Of a DNA stretch of 54,754 nucleotides, positions 12,501 through 18,652 are shown piece by piece. The translations under genes and the position numbers were made by a program. Positions within the stretch are counted from its first letter, which is position 1. Each line of letters begins with the position of its first letter. Origin of the DNA: CAZKCI01 sp964551475. GTDB taxonomy: Bacteria > Auribacterota > Erginobacteria > Erginobacterales > CAZKCI01. The notes under the pieces are model-generated. The model was not told the origin of the DNA. It saw only the letters and a list, made by a program, of their open reading frames with translations, and did no database searches. The stretch spans positions 1 through 54,754 of the forward strand of contig CAZKCI010000044.1 in NCBI GenBank assembly GCA_964551475.1, written 5' to 3'.

Positions 12501-15500
12501 TCTCGATCAGGGAATGCTGGGAGGTGTAGAGGTGAATCCCGGCCAGCGCATTGTCATACACCCGCATGTTCTTGACCGTGATGTAGCTCCCAGTCGCCTG
12601 GATCCCGTCCCCCCCGTTCAGGTAGCTTGCTCCTCCGGTCAGGGTGTTGTGGTCGCCCGTGATCAGAACGCCGCTGGAGAGGGCGTTGGTGAAGACGAAG
12701 TTCTCGATTAGGAAATAGTCGCCGCTTAGAACCAGGCAGTTGTTATGGACGCCGCCGGCATCGAGGATAACCTCTCCTCCGTAGCCGACTATCCTGACCG
12801 TCGCGTCGCCGGAACCCTGATCGGACTCGCCCAGTTCCAAGGGTTCGCTGAGGGTATATGTCCCCGCATCGACATAGACGATATCGCCGGGATTGAGCGC
12901 AACGTTGTCCGCAATCCAGCGCAGACCCACGGTCTCGCTCTCGATGTCGAGAGCGTGGTAGACGCCGAGCGTCCGGAAAGACCAGCAGGTTCCGACCGCG
13001 TTGGCGTCGCCGCAGAAGCCCCGCTCGTTCACCGGGTCGGCGTCGTCTCGGGCATTGACTCGCCAATAATAGGTGGTGTTGGGCTGCAGGGCCGCGTGCC
13101 AGGTGGGCAGCGCCCTCCAGCCCGAGTTTTGACGGTTAGGGGAGTTGAAGAAAGGTGTGGTGTCGATCTGGAAGTAGTAGGGATTGGCATTGAGTCCGGC
13201 CGGCGAGTCGCCGGCGCTGAGAGCGGTCAGCGTGGTGGAAAGCGGCTCCCGGAGACTCCCATCGGCGGGGAGGCGGCAGCCGACGTTGGTCGGCGGGGTG
13301 TTGTCTACGATGCAGAAACCGCTGATGTCTTCAGTGAAGAAGGCAGGACCAGTGGGGGAGGAGATCTTGACGCGGTAGTTGGTATTATCCCCGGAGGCCG
13401 AGAGGGTGTTCCAGCTCGAATATATGCCCGAGATGTAGGGGAGCCCCGCAGTGATCTCAAAGAAAGAAACCCCGTTGGTGGTGTATTCCAGACGGATTGT
13501 GTCCGATGGGAGCCAGCCGGATCCGCGAAAGGCCCAGATAATCTCGTGATTTCGGCTCCACTTCTCGGTTCCCCAGGGGCTGCCCAGGGGGGTGGAGATC
13601 GAGAGGGTCTTCATTCCCGAGCGGGAGGCCTCGGGGGTGTTGCCGTAAGCCCCGAGGTTGATCCTCCCCCCGTTGGGGGAGAGCTCTTGGCTGTAATCCG
13701 AGGCGGGCTCGCCCTTGTTCAGTCCCGGGCTGTAGCCCGCGACCATTTCCCACTTCCCGTCCAGGTATTTCCCTTCGGTGGACCGAAGGTGGAAATCCCC
13801 TCCGGCCGGGTTGCCGAAAAGAGGGTCGGCGGAGAAACCGTGACTGTCCTGGCGGGTGGCCAACTGCCAGGCGGAGAATGTGCTGCGCGAGGCTCCCCAG
13901 TATCCGATGGTGGCGCCGCTTAGGGCATGATAGAGGTTGTAATCGAGCGTGTGTCCGTGGTCGGCGGGGCTGGGATACTGAAAATACAAACCGGCGTTTC
14001 CTGTCCCCTCCGCCCAGAAGATGTTGTTGGAGAACCTCGCGTTAGAGGCATTGCTGGGGATGTACACGGCCCGGCTGGTGGTGCGGTAGAAGGTATTGTT
14101 CTGGAAGGCGAGATTCGTGCCGCCGTCCAGGTAGATCCCCGTTCCGGTTGTGTCCAGGATCAGGTTGTTGGCGAATTGGCAGTTGTTCAGCCTGTCCGCG
14201 GAGATCCCCGTGGAGGAGCAAATATTCCCGGAGATGGTTTGATTGCTGATGGTCGAGAGTCGGATGCTGCTGCTGCCGTTGCCGCGGATACTGTTATCCA
14301 GCACCGCCGTGGGACTCTGCAGACAGGAGATCCCATATCCAGAGTTGGAATTGGACGCATTTCCCTCGACTGTGTTGGATCCGCCGACCGCGTAGAGATA
14401 TATCCCGTGACCCGAATTTAACAGGGAGGTATTCCTGCTGATTCGAATGCTTGACCCTTGATAGATAAAGATGCCGTGGCTCTGGTTCTCTTGGGCGGTG
14501 TTGTCGCACAGTTCGGAGTTGTCCGAACACTCGTTGCAGTAAATCCCCGCGCTCTTGTTGAATACAAGCTGATTGTCGCGGATCAGGATCTGCTGGGATG
14601 CGGCGATAGATATTCCATGAAGCCCCGCGGTGGCGATGCGGCAGCCCGAAATCATCAAATAATCCGAGTTATAGGCGGAAATCCCCGATTGCCTGGCGTT
14701 GATGAACTGCAATCCGTTCAATGAAACATATGGAGCGGAACTTGCGCTCAGGCAGTTTGTCGCAGAACTCCTGGCGTCGAAAATCGTCCCTTCCGGGGAA
14801 CCGGTCAAGGTAACGGGATTTCCCGCGCTTCCGGAGGCGCTGACTGTTATAGGGGAGTTCAGGCTGTAAAAGCCGGTGTCTATGAAGATCGAGTCTCCGG
14901 CGGCAAGGGTGTAATTATCCAGGACCGCCTGGACGGAGTCGAGAGGGCTGGCGGGGCTCAAGCCGTTGTGCGCGGGCCAGGGGAGTCCGGCGGTTGAGCA
15001 GAAGTAGTCATATTCGACAGACGATTCATTGACGTAAAAGTTTCGCCCGGTCTTTCCCGGGGAGCGGGAAGCTTCTTGGGTGTTGCCGTAAGCCCCGAGG
15101 TTGACCCTTCCGCCGTTGGGGGCGGTCTCCAGGCCGAACGGCAAGCGGGGATCGCCATGGTCCAGGCAGGGGGAATCGGCCCCGTCCCCGGTCCAGCCTA
15201 TGCCCGGCTTATAGCTTCCGGCTGGGGCTGTGGACTGGAGCCGGTAGTTCCCTCCCCCGACGAAGAGGGGGGTGGCGCTGATGCTGTTCGGGTCTCCACC
15301 CGAAACGCCGGTCCAGTTGGCAAAGGTCGTTTGGGTGGCGGAGTTCCAATAGCCGACCTGGGCGGGAGCGGAAGCGAAGATGTCGTTGTAGTCGGAGTCG
15401 AAACCGGTTTGGCTCTCGGGTTCGACGAAGACCGCGATCTGTCCCCCCGTCCCCCTCGCCCAGGCGATGTTGTTGCGCAGAGTGGCATCAGCCGATCCGT

Positions 15501-18456
15501 TCATACCCAAGTCTTCGAGGTAGATCTCCCGCGTCCCGTTGCCGGCGCAGGTGTTGTTCTCCAGGACGGAGGAGAAGCTCGAGAGGAGGTGAATGCCGGC
15601 CAGGGAGTTCTCGTAGGCGAGCATGTTCCGGATCTCGGCGTAGTCGCCCGTGTTGGAGGGAGAGGGGCCCACCTCGATGCCGTCGCCGCCGTTCCGGAAG
15701 GACCTCCCCCCCTGGAGAGTGACATGTTTGCCGCTGATACGCACACCGCTGGAGACGGCCCCGGTGAAGGAGAAGTTTTCGATCTGGAACCAGTCCCCGG
15801 TCACCTGCAGGCAGTTGCCGGCGGTCCCGTTCCCGTCCAGGAGCACCTCGCCGCCCCAGCCCGTGACTCGGACCGGCGAGGTTTCGGTTCCCTCGTCGCC
15901 GGGCGAGAAGACGATCGGTTCGGATACGGTGTAGGCGCCGGGGGCGACATAGACGATGTCTCCCTGGTCCAGGTTGTAGTTCTGGAGAATCCAGCGGAGG
16001 CCGTTGGTGACGGCGGCCGCCTCGTTCGGCTCCACCGTCTCCGCCCGGTAGATTCCCTGTGTCCGGAAAGTCCGGTAGGAGCCGGGAACATCGGTTTGTG
16101 CCTGGAAGGGGCTTTCATTGGGAGGGTCGGCGTTGTCGCGTCCCCGGACCTGCCAGTAGTAGGTAGTGTTGGGGAAAAGGCTCACCGTCCAGAGATTGTT
16201 GGCTATCCAGTCGGAGCTGAGCAGGTTCGGCGAGGCGAAACCCGGATCGGTGTCCACGCGGAAGTAATAGGGGCTGGCGTTGAGGCCGGCCGGCGAGTCG
16301 GAGAGTTCCCGGGCGACCAGCGTGGTCAGCCGGGGAAGACCGATCACGCCATCGGCCGGGCTCGAGCACCCGACATTGGCGGGAGGAGAGTTGTCCACCA
16401 CCATGATTCCGCTTCTCGCCTCGTTTGCCCGGGGGGTCGTCCCGGCGCTGTGCTCGATCCGGACTCTTGTCGTGCTGGAATCGGCGCCGGAGGCCGTGTA
16501 CCAGGCGTAGGGAGAAGAATCATAGGCGATCCCCGCGGTGAGGAGGGTCCAGTTCACTGAATCGGTGGAGCAGGAGATGGAAAGGGTATCCGCCCCTGTC
16601 CAGCCGTCTCCGAATGTCCGCCAGGAGATATCGTGGACCGCGCTCCACTTTTCCAGCGCCAGCGGCTTCCCCAGAGGTAAATCTACGAACAGGCTGCGGC
16701 GGCTCGATTTCGAAGCTTCCGGTGTGTTCGAGTAAGCGCCAATGTTTGCCCTTTCGCCGTTCGGGTCCGGCTCTTGGCTGAAGTCAGCCCCGGCGGGCTG
16801 AACAACCAGCGCGCCGGTGGAATGGGCAAAAGCGGATCCGGCGCACCCGATCAGGTTATTGCCGGCTATCCCCGTATAATTGGCAAAATCCGCCTCGACC
16901 TCGATCCATTCCTGGCCGGCAGTAAACCCGGAGGAACTGGAGAGGGGAAAGATCGAGGCTCTGGGCTGGACTCCAGCGGTGAGCAAGGCGGAGGCGAAGC
17001 TGACGGCCCCGCCGTTCAAAGCCGGACTGTCTTCGCTGTCTTCGTGCCAGGAGCCGTCAGAATATCTGCCTTCAGTGCTCTGAAGGTGAAAGTCATCCCC
17101 CGCGGGATCGAAAAAGAGAGGATCTCCGCCGATACTGTGGCCGTCCTGGCCGGTGCCCAGTATGAATGTTCTCAGATCAGGGTAACTATCGTCTCTCTTC
17201 CAGCGGCCTGCGATAGCTCCTAAGATGGGATTGATCAAATTAAAGTCGGATATCAAGTCCTTTTTGTCCGAATCGACATCAGCAAAGTTGAGCGCGCTTT
17301 TCTCGCTCCCGGATGGTTGGATGATGTTGTTGTAAATGCGGACCGAGGAGGTCCCCGTACCCAGGTAAATTCCGGTTACATCTTCTAACGTATTGCCGCA
17401 GAAGAGCAAACGACTGGGGCCGTCCAGGAGAACGATATTGCCCGAGGTGGATTTAATAGACGAACCATACACCCCTACATACTTTGACTGAGATATATTA
17501 ACCCCTTCCCTGTTGTTTATGAGGCGGCATTGACTGATAAAAATCTGATTTGATGTAGGAGAGAAAATGTTGATCCCTATATCGTTCCCCTGCGCTGAAC
17601 AATATTCCATTCTTATCCTGCTCGAACTGTCCACCGAGATGCCGCTTCCGAGGTTGCCCGTTGCCGTTGCGGCATAAAGCGCACAGCCAATGTTTGACTG
17701 AATCCGTATGCCGCTGACAGGCGATGATTGGGCGCTGAAGTAGGCTAATTCCCAATACAAGCTTCCGTCGAAGTGCAGGCAGGATCTGGATCCGGGAAGG
17801 TTTATTCCCGAGAAGATGGTCCCATTGGGCGAACCCGCGAAGGCGAGATGCGCGGTCGAGGTCCCCCGATCCGAGGAAGTGACATATATGCGGTCGGGAA
17901 GGCTCCAGTTTCCGGTATCCACGAAGACCACGTCCCCCGCTCCCAGGGCATAGCCGTCGATGATGGACTGCAGGTTCCACTTCGGGGCGGCGGGGGAGAG
18001 TCCGCTGTTGGCGTTGTCCCCGACCGCCGTGCAATAGACGTCGTTGGCAAGATCGGTGTCGTTGACAAAGTAGGTTTTTCCGAGCACGGGATTGGAGAGA
18101 TGGAAGAAGTCGACGCTTTCGTCGAAGATCAGGGGAGCATCGGACTTGGTGACCTTTATGTAATAATTATCGTTGCGCAGGGTGCTGGTGAACCAGCGGA
18201 AGGTCCTGAGGTCGTAAGGAAGGTTTTGGGCGAACTGGGTGTAGCTAGTCCCATTGGTTGTCCAATCCAGCCGGACCGTGTCGCCGTCGGTCCAGCCGGA
18301 AAAGGAGGCGAGCCAGGAGACGTCGTTCGCCCCGCTCCAGACAAGACCGCTGGTGTCGGGGGAGAGGAGGTCGATGGACTGGGCGGAGGCGGGGGCGCCG
18401 CCAGCTAAAAGCGGAAGCAAGGAGAGAAAGGCGATGATGGCTTTACGTAGGCTCAC
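529..18456 (-). CDS. Giant secreted multidomain beta-helix protein (5,975 aa)
   Basis: One uninterrupted frame. The GTG start at 18456 is preceded by AGGGAA and followed by a clear signal peptide (MSLRKAIIAFLSLLPLL then ASAQS). Residues about 27-4200 repeat a supermodule roughly 1,000-1,080 residues long: a beta-sandwich around an EKW motif (residues about 603, 1630, 2716, 3698), an FN3-like domain with TTYYW (about 764, 1795, 2874, 3863) and one or two parallel beta-helices. Seven helices end in variants of NGGRINLGAYGNT. Residues about 4210-4430 and 4700-4920 are aspartate-rich thrombospondin type-3-like calcium repeats, each followed by another beta-helix. A Pro/Thr/Ser linker (about 5193-5320), two copies of an unrecognised ~85-residue module (about 5319 and 5406), a second short linker and four ~115-residue WYLPEGAT repeats (DUF5719-like, about 5515-5975) finish the protein. 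No sorting signal is recognised. Adhesin, matrix or glycan-binding roles fit, but none is proven. Confidence 0.93.
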   Translation of the reverse strand: MSLRKAIIAFLSLLPLLAGGAPASAQSIDLLSPDTSGLVWSGANDVSWLASFSGWTDGDTVRLDWTTNGTSYTQFAQNLPYDLRTFRWFTSTLRNDNYYIKVTKSDAPLIFDESVDFFHLSNPVLGKTYFVNDTDLANDVYCTAVGDNANSGLSPAAPKWNLQSIIDGYALGAGDVVFVDTGNWSLPDRIYVTSSDRGTSTAHLAFAGSPNGTIFSGINLPGSRSCLHFDGSLYWELAYFSAQSSPVSGIRIQSNIGCALYAATATGNLGSGISVDSSSRIRMEYCSAQGNDIGINIFSPTSNQIFISQCRLINNREGVNISQSKYVGVYGSSIKSTSGNIVLLDGPSRLLFCGNTLEDVTGIYLGTGTSSVRIYNNIIQPSGSEKSALNFADVDSDKKDLISDFNLINPILGAIAGRWKRDDSYPDLRTFILGTGQDGHSIGGDPLFFDPAGDDFHLQSTEGRYSDGSWHEDSEDSPALNGGAVSFASALLTAGVQPRASIFPLSSSSGFTAGQEWIEVEADFANYTGIAGNNLIGCAGSAFAHSTGALVVQPAGADFSQEPDPNGERANIGAYSNTPEASKSSRRSLFVDLPLGKPLALEKWSAVHDISWRTFGDGWTGADTLSISCSTDSVNWTLLTAGIAYDSSPYAWYTASGADSSTTRVRIEHSAGTTPRANEARSGIMVVDNSPPANVGCSSPADGVIGLPRLTTLVARELSDSPAGLNASPYYFRVDTDPGFASPNLLSSDWIANNLWTVSLFPNTTYYWQVRGRDNADPPNESPFQAQTDVPGSYRTFRTQGIYRAETVEPNEAAAVTNGLRWILQNYNLDQGDIVYVAPGAYTVSEPIVFSPGDEGTETSPVRVTGWGGEVLLDGNGTAGNCLQVTGDWFQIENFSFTGAVSSGVRISGKHVTLQGGRSFRNGGDGIEVGPSPSNTGDYAEIRNMLAYENSLAGIHLLSSFSSVLENNTCAGNGTREIYLEDLGMNGSADATLRNNIAWARGTGGQIAVFVEPESQTGFDSDYNDIFASAPAQVGYWNSATQTTFANWTGVSGGDPNSISATPLFVGGGNYRLQSTAPAGSYKPGIGWTGDGADSPCLDHGDPRLPFGLETAPNGGRVNLGAYGNTQEASRSPGKTGRNFYVNESSVEYDYFCSTAGLPWPAHNGLSPASPLDSVQAVLDNYTLAAGDSIFIDTGFYSLNSPITVSASGSAGNPVTLTGSPEGTIFDARSSATNCLSASSAPYVSLNGLQFINARQSGISAYNSDYLMISGCRIATAGLHGISIAASQQILIRDNQLVFNKSAGIYCNECSDNSELCDNTAQENQSHGIFIYQGSSIRISRNTSLLNSGHGIYLYAVGGSNTVEGNASNSNSGYGISCLQSPTAVLDNSIRGNGSSSIRLSTISNQTISGNICSSTGISADRLNNCQFANNLILDTTGTGIYLDGGTNLAFQNNTFYRTTSRAVYIPSNASNARFSNNIFWAEGTGNAGLYFQYPSPADHGHTLDYNLYHALSGATIGYWGASRSTFSAWQLATRQDSHGFSADPLFGNPAGGDFHLRSTEGKYLDGKWEMVAGYSPGLNKGEPASDYSQELSPNGGRINLGAYGNTPEASRSGMKTLSISTPLGSPWGTEKWSRNHEIIWAFRGSGWLPSDTIRLEYTTNGVSFFEITAGLPYISGIYSSWNTLSASGDNTNYRVKISSPTGPAFFTEDISGFCIVDNTPPTNVGCRLPADGSLREPLSTTLTALSAGDSPAGLNANPYYFQIDTTPFFNSPNRQNSGWRALPTWHAALQPNTTYYWRVNARDDADPVNERGFCGDANAVGTCWSFRTLGVYHALDIESETVGLRWIADNVALNPGDIVYVDAGTYTLSEPLELGESDQGSGDATVRIVGYGGEVILDAGGVHNNCLVLSGDYFLIENFVFTNALSSGVLITGDHNTLTGGASYLNGGDGIQATGSYITVKNMRVYDNALAGIHLYTSQHSLIESNTCARNGTREVFLEDQVPAAPYHRVGSADCSILNNILWASGAGRIALWVDSESQVEFSSDYNDLYSSSGGAIGYWNSATQAAFADWKGASFQDQSSINRNPLFAPGPDDFHLLSTGGRWDGGSWTTDTQTSPGVDQGSPFSIYALESAPNGGRINLGAYGNTVQASRAPSLSGRNFYVNDADTEWDYYCSTGGLPWPDHDGMSPASPLSSLRAVFTNHTMLPGDTVYVDTGLYSTTSTISVPAAGTAGQPITIAGSPYTSILDIEGVLSTCLSIADKSYISLDRIWIFNASGNALSIASSPSCAVSNSIIRGSGANAVNANGSYLILKGNVLSYNFGSGVYLWGGRGALLEDNIASHNSSDGFSLINLISATLRGNTAFANLGRGAYLYNLSGNNLVSDNRIESNQGTGLYAGLVQGGFFQNNTALGNARGMSINACNRGVITGNTVYSNAGPGLYVSGSSRPTVAHNTAYGNTSSGIFLENECPNSMVINNTCYQNGGELKVSSPSKGNIIANNVLWATQTGAYAIYVDSLGQPSSNYNILYATGGADIGYWLGKRTTFDQWKTASGQDGASLNFNPMFVDPGNGDFHLQSPLGSYHDGLWTPDFSASPGLNLGQIYTADSYLAQPISPSSTFLELTDASNFLDQTDTADIQGDFTSYTGKAGNLLVGASDVDATFPAGTRVFQPAGSDYTLEPEPNGGRINIGSYGGTSQASLADLKTLAMVEPVGGEKWNGIHDIRWLAVGEAWVPGDILIVEYTTNGTSFFTIATETYPSQLYANWSTLSAAGDGSNYQISVREPDGLRAGSGTFTIDNTSPFSVGCFLPENADTGLPAYVPLRALNAGDALVGLHPLPYYFQVATSPAFASPGLINSGWVPWSMWTPSLSSGTTYYWRVKARDEIFNESVFCGFSADTGGYGVFSTSAVHQALNIESATTGLRWILANRDLEPGDTIYVSPGTYVLASPLAVSAPDSGSSYSPVRIAGTGAGVILDGSNLIGNCLVLDGDFIEIDNISFTRATGAGLLVPGDNNTVRRGRSWGNGGDGCLITGNANTLLNFVLDANAGAGTTLDGGEGNRVVNATSYNNGLGEIICQSAPHSYLRNNILWAAATSAYGIYVDGASQNGFVSDYNDLLGPAPAFLGYWGGDITDLASWRAASLQDGSSLSLDPLFAPVAGDYHLQSPAGRWVAWATWTDSDDNLTWPCIDAGDPSFSCAYESSPKGGRINLGAYGNTYQASRSPGAPGTNYWVNDTSLVGDVYTSATGSDSYSGALPNRPKRTLNNLIDLANLEPGDTVFIDTGIYPLAATVEIGLPDSGGAAAAVSLVGSPNRSLLPGNAAINTGLYLNRAQYLDLESLTLADNLDYGVRSENASHILLGNSAIEWNGQSGAGAATGGGAGIRGLGGSYFTIADSVVSGNIASGIQFDNCAGLALSGNRIEKNYGYQGIGTNYAGVQVTGCPGLSVNGNTVFLNFAGLVISDSNAASVDGNAIYSNMRSGATFSNSSAVFRNNLVYANLLSGAGFSGQPAAVRNNTFYGNIVRELTIDAPNCTVQNNTAWATGTGYGFYFLNTSGHFSDFNNIYTNAGGGVGWWGGAHFTLGEWQIASRRDSHSLSADPLFANPSGADGILGGRNGADDDFHPESTEGSYHFGSWTADAAESPSLNSGSPYDDYGLETEPNGRRINQGAYGGTAEASRSSLDSLFLINPYGGAAGNEKWSGEHDLAWLPVGEGWGGGDTVNLSYSIDGSAWSSIAAGIAWDALTFPSWDTSASPDGATYQVRVADDSDPGVSSSSGRFIIDNSPPVNVGCISPANGSVGHDVSLTLTAASAIDALAGLHSSPYYFRLDTSPSFSSSSSINSGWLAQAAWPVSGLDNRTWYYWQVQARDTADLPNVSAFFGDTDAPGSWWTFRTAAVFIVNNPEEFRDVLDSYTLEQGDRIYVNTAGAWDGLTAPIVVTDVHSGTAAMPIVIQDYNGRPVISGDGAVSSLLDVQGSYFLVQGIDFTGAGGSGLLLEGDHNTANSCSAYENGVAGFETTGFSNRIQNTFTWLNTQYGILLNGAATSWVLNNSAYGNGSYGIYLSSSTATLLNNNSLWSAGTGQTCLGADGTSQPTTSTNWDNLYASEGAAVGDWGGIRPTLADWQAASFQDLNSLSRNPRFYKIAWWGNREFIYDLHLVSNMYGFSPNINRGWSGGTVPLLDYDQEGRWDDPLVPDAGGGPFAYYDIGADEYVDQDMDYLPDYWENVYFGHLGEGYQFDTDEDGLINIDEYYYYTNPANPDTDFDAFSDGEEVDYGTNALDPDTDYDGLLDGWEIYYYTNSPYSTLTSDPLDPDTDDDGYNANFNDGSEVAYWNSHSWARWDDDINYGGGNGLVNLLDPDSDGDGCPDGWEVFYGLDPADYGQFEISNGGVGDPDGDRLNNVEEYYFGTSPVDPASPITRYIDRLATGAGNGTSWPNAFTSLENGLDWANGTSVPVILLATSGVYYERNLELERDRIALFGTHPRMPILDGQSLGRGFIIFNVGIAKIDSFVIRNCRVSGPGAGIYLSNSSPTLSNLVLYRNVSAGTGRGGAMNLAVNSSPLIADCAIVGNTGYNNYGGIYVASGIPLIYNTILWGNGDDLQGVAWNQLFACDIEDGDGAGFNGNISLEPNFYHRYSAPLDPQKYLHVNAASPAINAGHSWRTMIRDFEGDPRWNYLSVPAIGLGIPGRNYYDIGTDEFVDLDYNTLPDWWEMSYFGATGQNPALDQEPDGLINSQEYYYLTDPLNADTDFDRLTDSDEVSYWNTIHDTVWPDNPNNPHRWDSDDDGDYLVNVIDGDSDTDALIDGLEVYYYLTDPGAFDTDADGLGGDGEEVDYWNIQHNLLFPSGAHTTWNYDWDGDGIVNLLDWDSDNDGMPDGWENDYLLDPCDDGFYFLVNGAGGDPDDDRVNNWMEYRFDTDPTESWSPQTVVVAQSGWADYTSIGAAIAAYSPQSYPPRVILVRPGTYAEKNLVMKEGLSLLGEYAAATILDASGGRGLIFNGVVNALVDGFTIRNASVEGPGAGILCYASSPFISNCIIAFNTATGPAGFGGAIYCSNFAYPDIVNCTIADNRGTDDQGGVYLAAPEDQVALANTILWSNGDELFGTQTGMVRYCDIEDGDYAGVNGNLSADPVFTNQSAGNYHIHWTSPLLCIGDYPKAGGYDLDGTSRPQTVCPGPLNPIILPPQQAFEIGVHEPLAQPSPTPSPTVTPTPSPTATATPSPTPSVTPTVVPSRSATPSPTVTPMTPPPITPHGPTPRMPTPTPTPMTPPPVSPPPTPIGPTATLTPEGYKTATPTPYNFKTPTPSPTPYGYKTPTPTPFQIDFYYRDLANSSFLYLWTPDTYYSIGWATDTWQEIFGMPDDMRYNAQWTFGTLTCWSGWFMHTSATQWLESCWPTPIHGPSPSPTPFQIDFYYRDPLRHSYLILHTPNTYYSIGYSSGAWQPLSGFPDNTWYNAQWSWGTRPDQTWWSNWFMHTTATQYLQAYWTTPTPSVTPTPTITVTPTASPSPSPTPSYAYWYLAAGATQIRPGPWVSQTINFEEYVQVTNPTTQTAPVEITYVDETGPLYREDIRIPPESRHTIKVNGKPGCAANDSISMMIYDSTDRIIMVERSMYWDAGGYTWCGGNNSVGNNTTNLFWYLPEGATHVFDTFIHVLNPDPFNSSQVRVTFMNEQAQTWTVEKSVGPRSNWTVYANDVVGSQAGISTTVDVLNGIPVAAERTMYWDTWEEEDPARYIEWVEGHASLGITETATKWYIPEGATHIFDHFILVQNPSLTESADVRVTFMDYRGKETIHDHTIPPHSRYTIWTNFILGSVPGFSAEVESRNGVNIFVEHATYWDAAGYHWAGGHGTIGLIHPAPLWFLPEGSTTIFDEYLMIANPNQTDTARVKITFMGDFGVQTEVRRSIPPHTRYTLRVNDVISSSAISSKVAETEDRVPIVVERAMYWDSPPTGGIHWKAGHSTIGIGVRNQLPMSLLRE

Positions 18457-18479
18457 GGTATTCCCTATTGCCTAGGTTT

Positions 18480-18508
18480 AATATATAGTATTGTAGGGAA
18501 AAGGTCAA
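18480..18508 (-). promoter_or_regulatory. Sigma70-type promoter of the giant gene
   Basis: On the minus strand, TTGACC (18508-18503) and TATATT (18485-18480) are separated by 17 bp. Transcription would start near 18473, leaving a leader of about 17 nt that still includes the AGGGAA ribosome-binding sequence. Confidence 0.65.
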
Positions 18509-18558
18509 CGCCGGCGGGTAATTTTCTCCGTTTTTTGTCGTTCACTGGTTACTGTTTT

Positions 18559-18587
18559 TGTGGGAGGGGCATTCTTGCCCCGATCCA
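18559..18587. repeat. REP-like hairpin, family G copy 1
   Basis: The element has the frame TGTGGGAG, a hairpin GGGGCA-TTCT-TGCCCC, then GATCCA. Copies at 35840 and 37014 keep the frame and the stem while changing the paired bases. Confidence 0.75.
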
Positions 18588-18611
18588 TCTGGCCCGGATC
18601 GCGCCCCTGCC

Positions 18612-18650
18612 CCCTGAACCCTGAACCCTGAACCCTGCCCCCTGAACCCC
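18612..18650 (-). repeat. Heptamer array CCCTGAA upstream of a start codon
   Basis: Four consecutive CCCTGAA-type units plus a degenerate fifth end two bases before the ATG at 18653. This is family A in its upstream orientation. Confidence 0.85.
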
Positions 18651-18652
18651 CC

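Noticed and set aside
18612..18650. Telomere-like or CRISPR-like meaning of CCCTGAA units
   Set aside because: There are only four or five 7-bp units, within a gene-dense region, with no spacers and no chromosome end.
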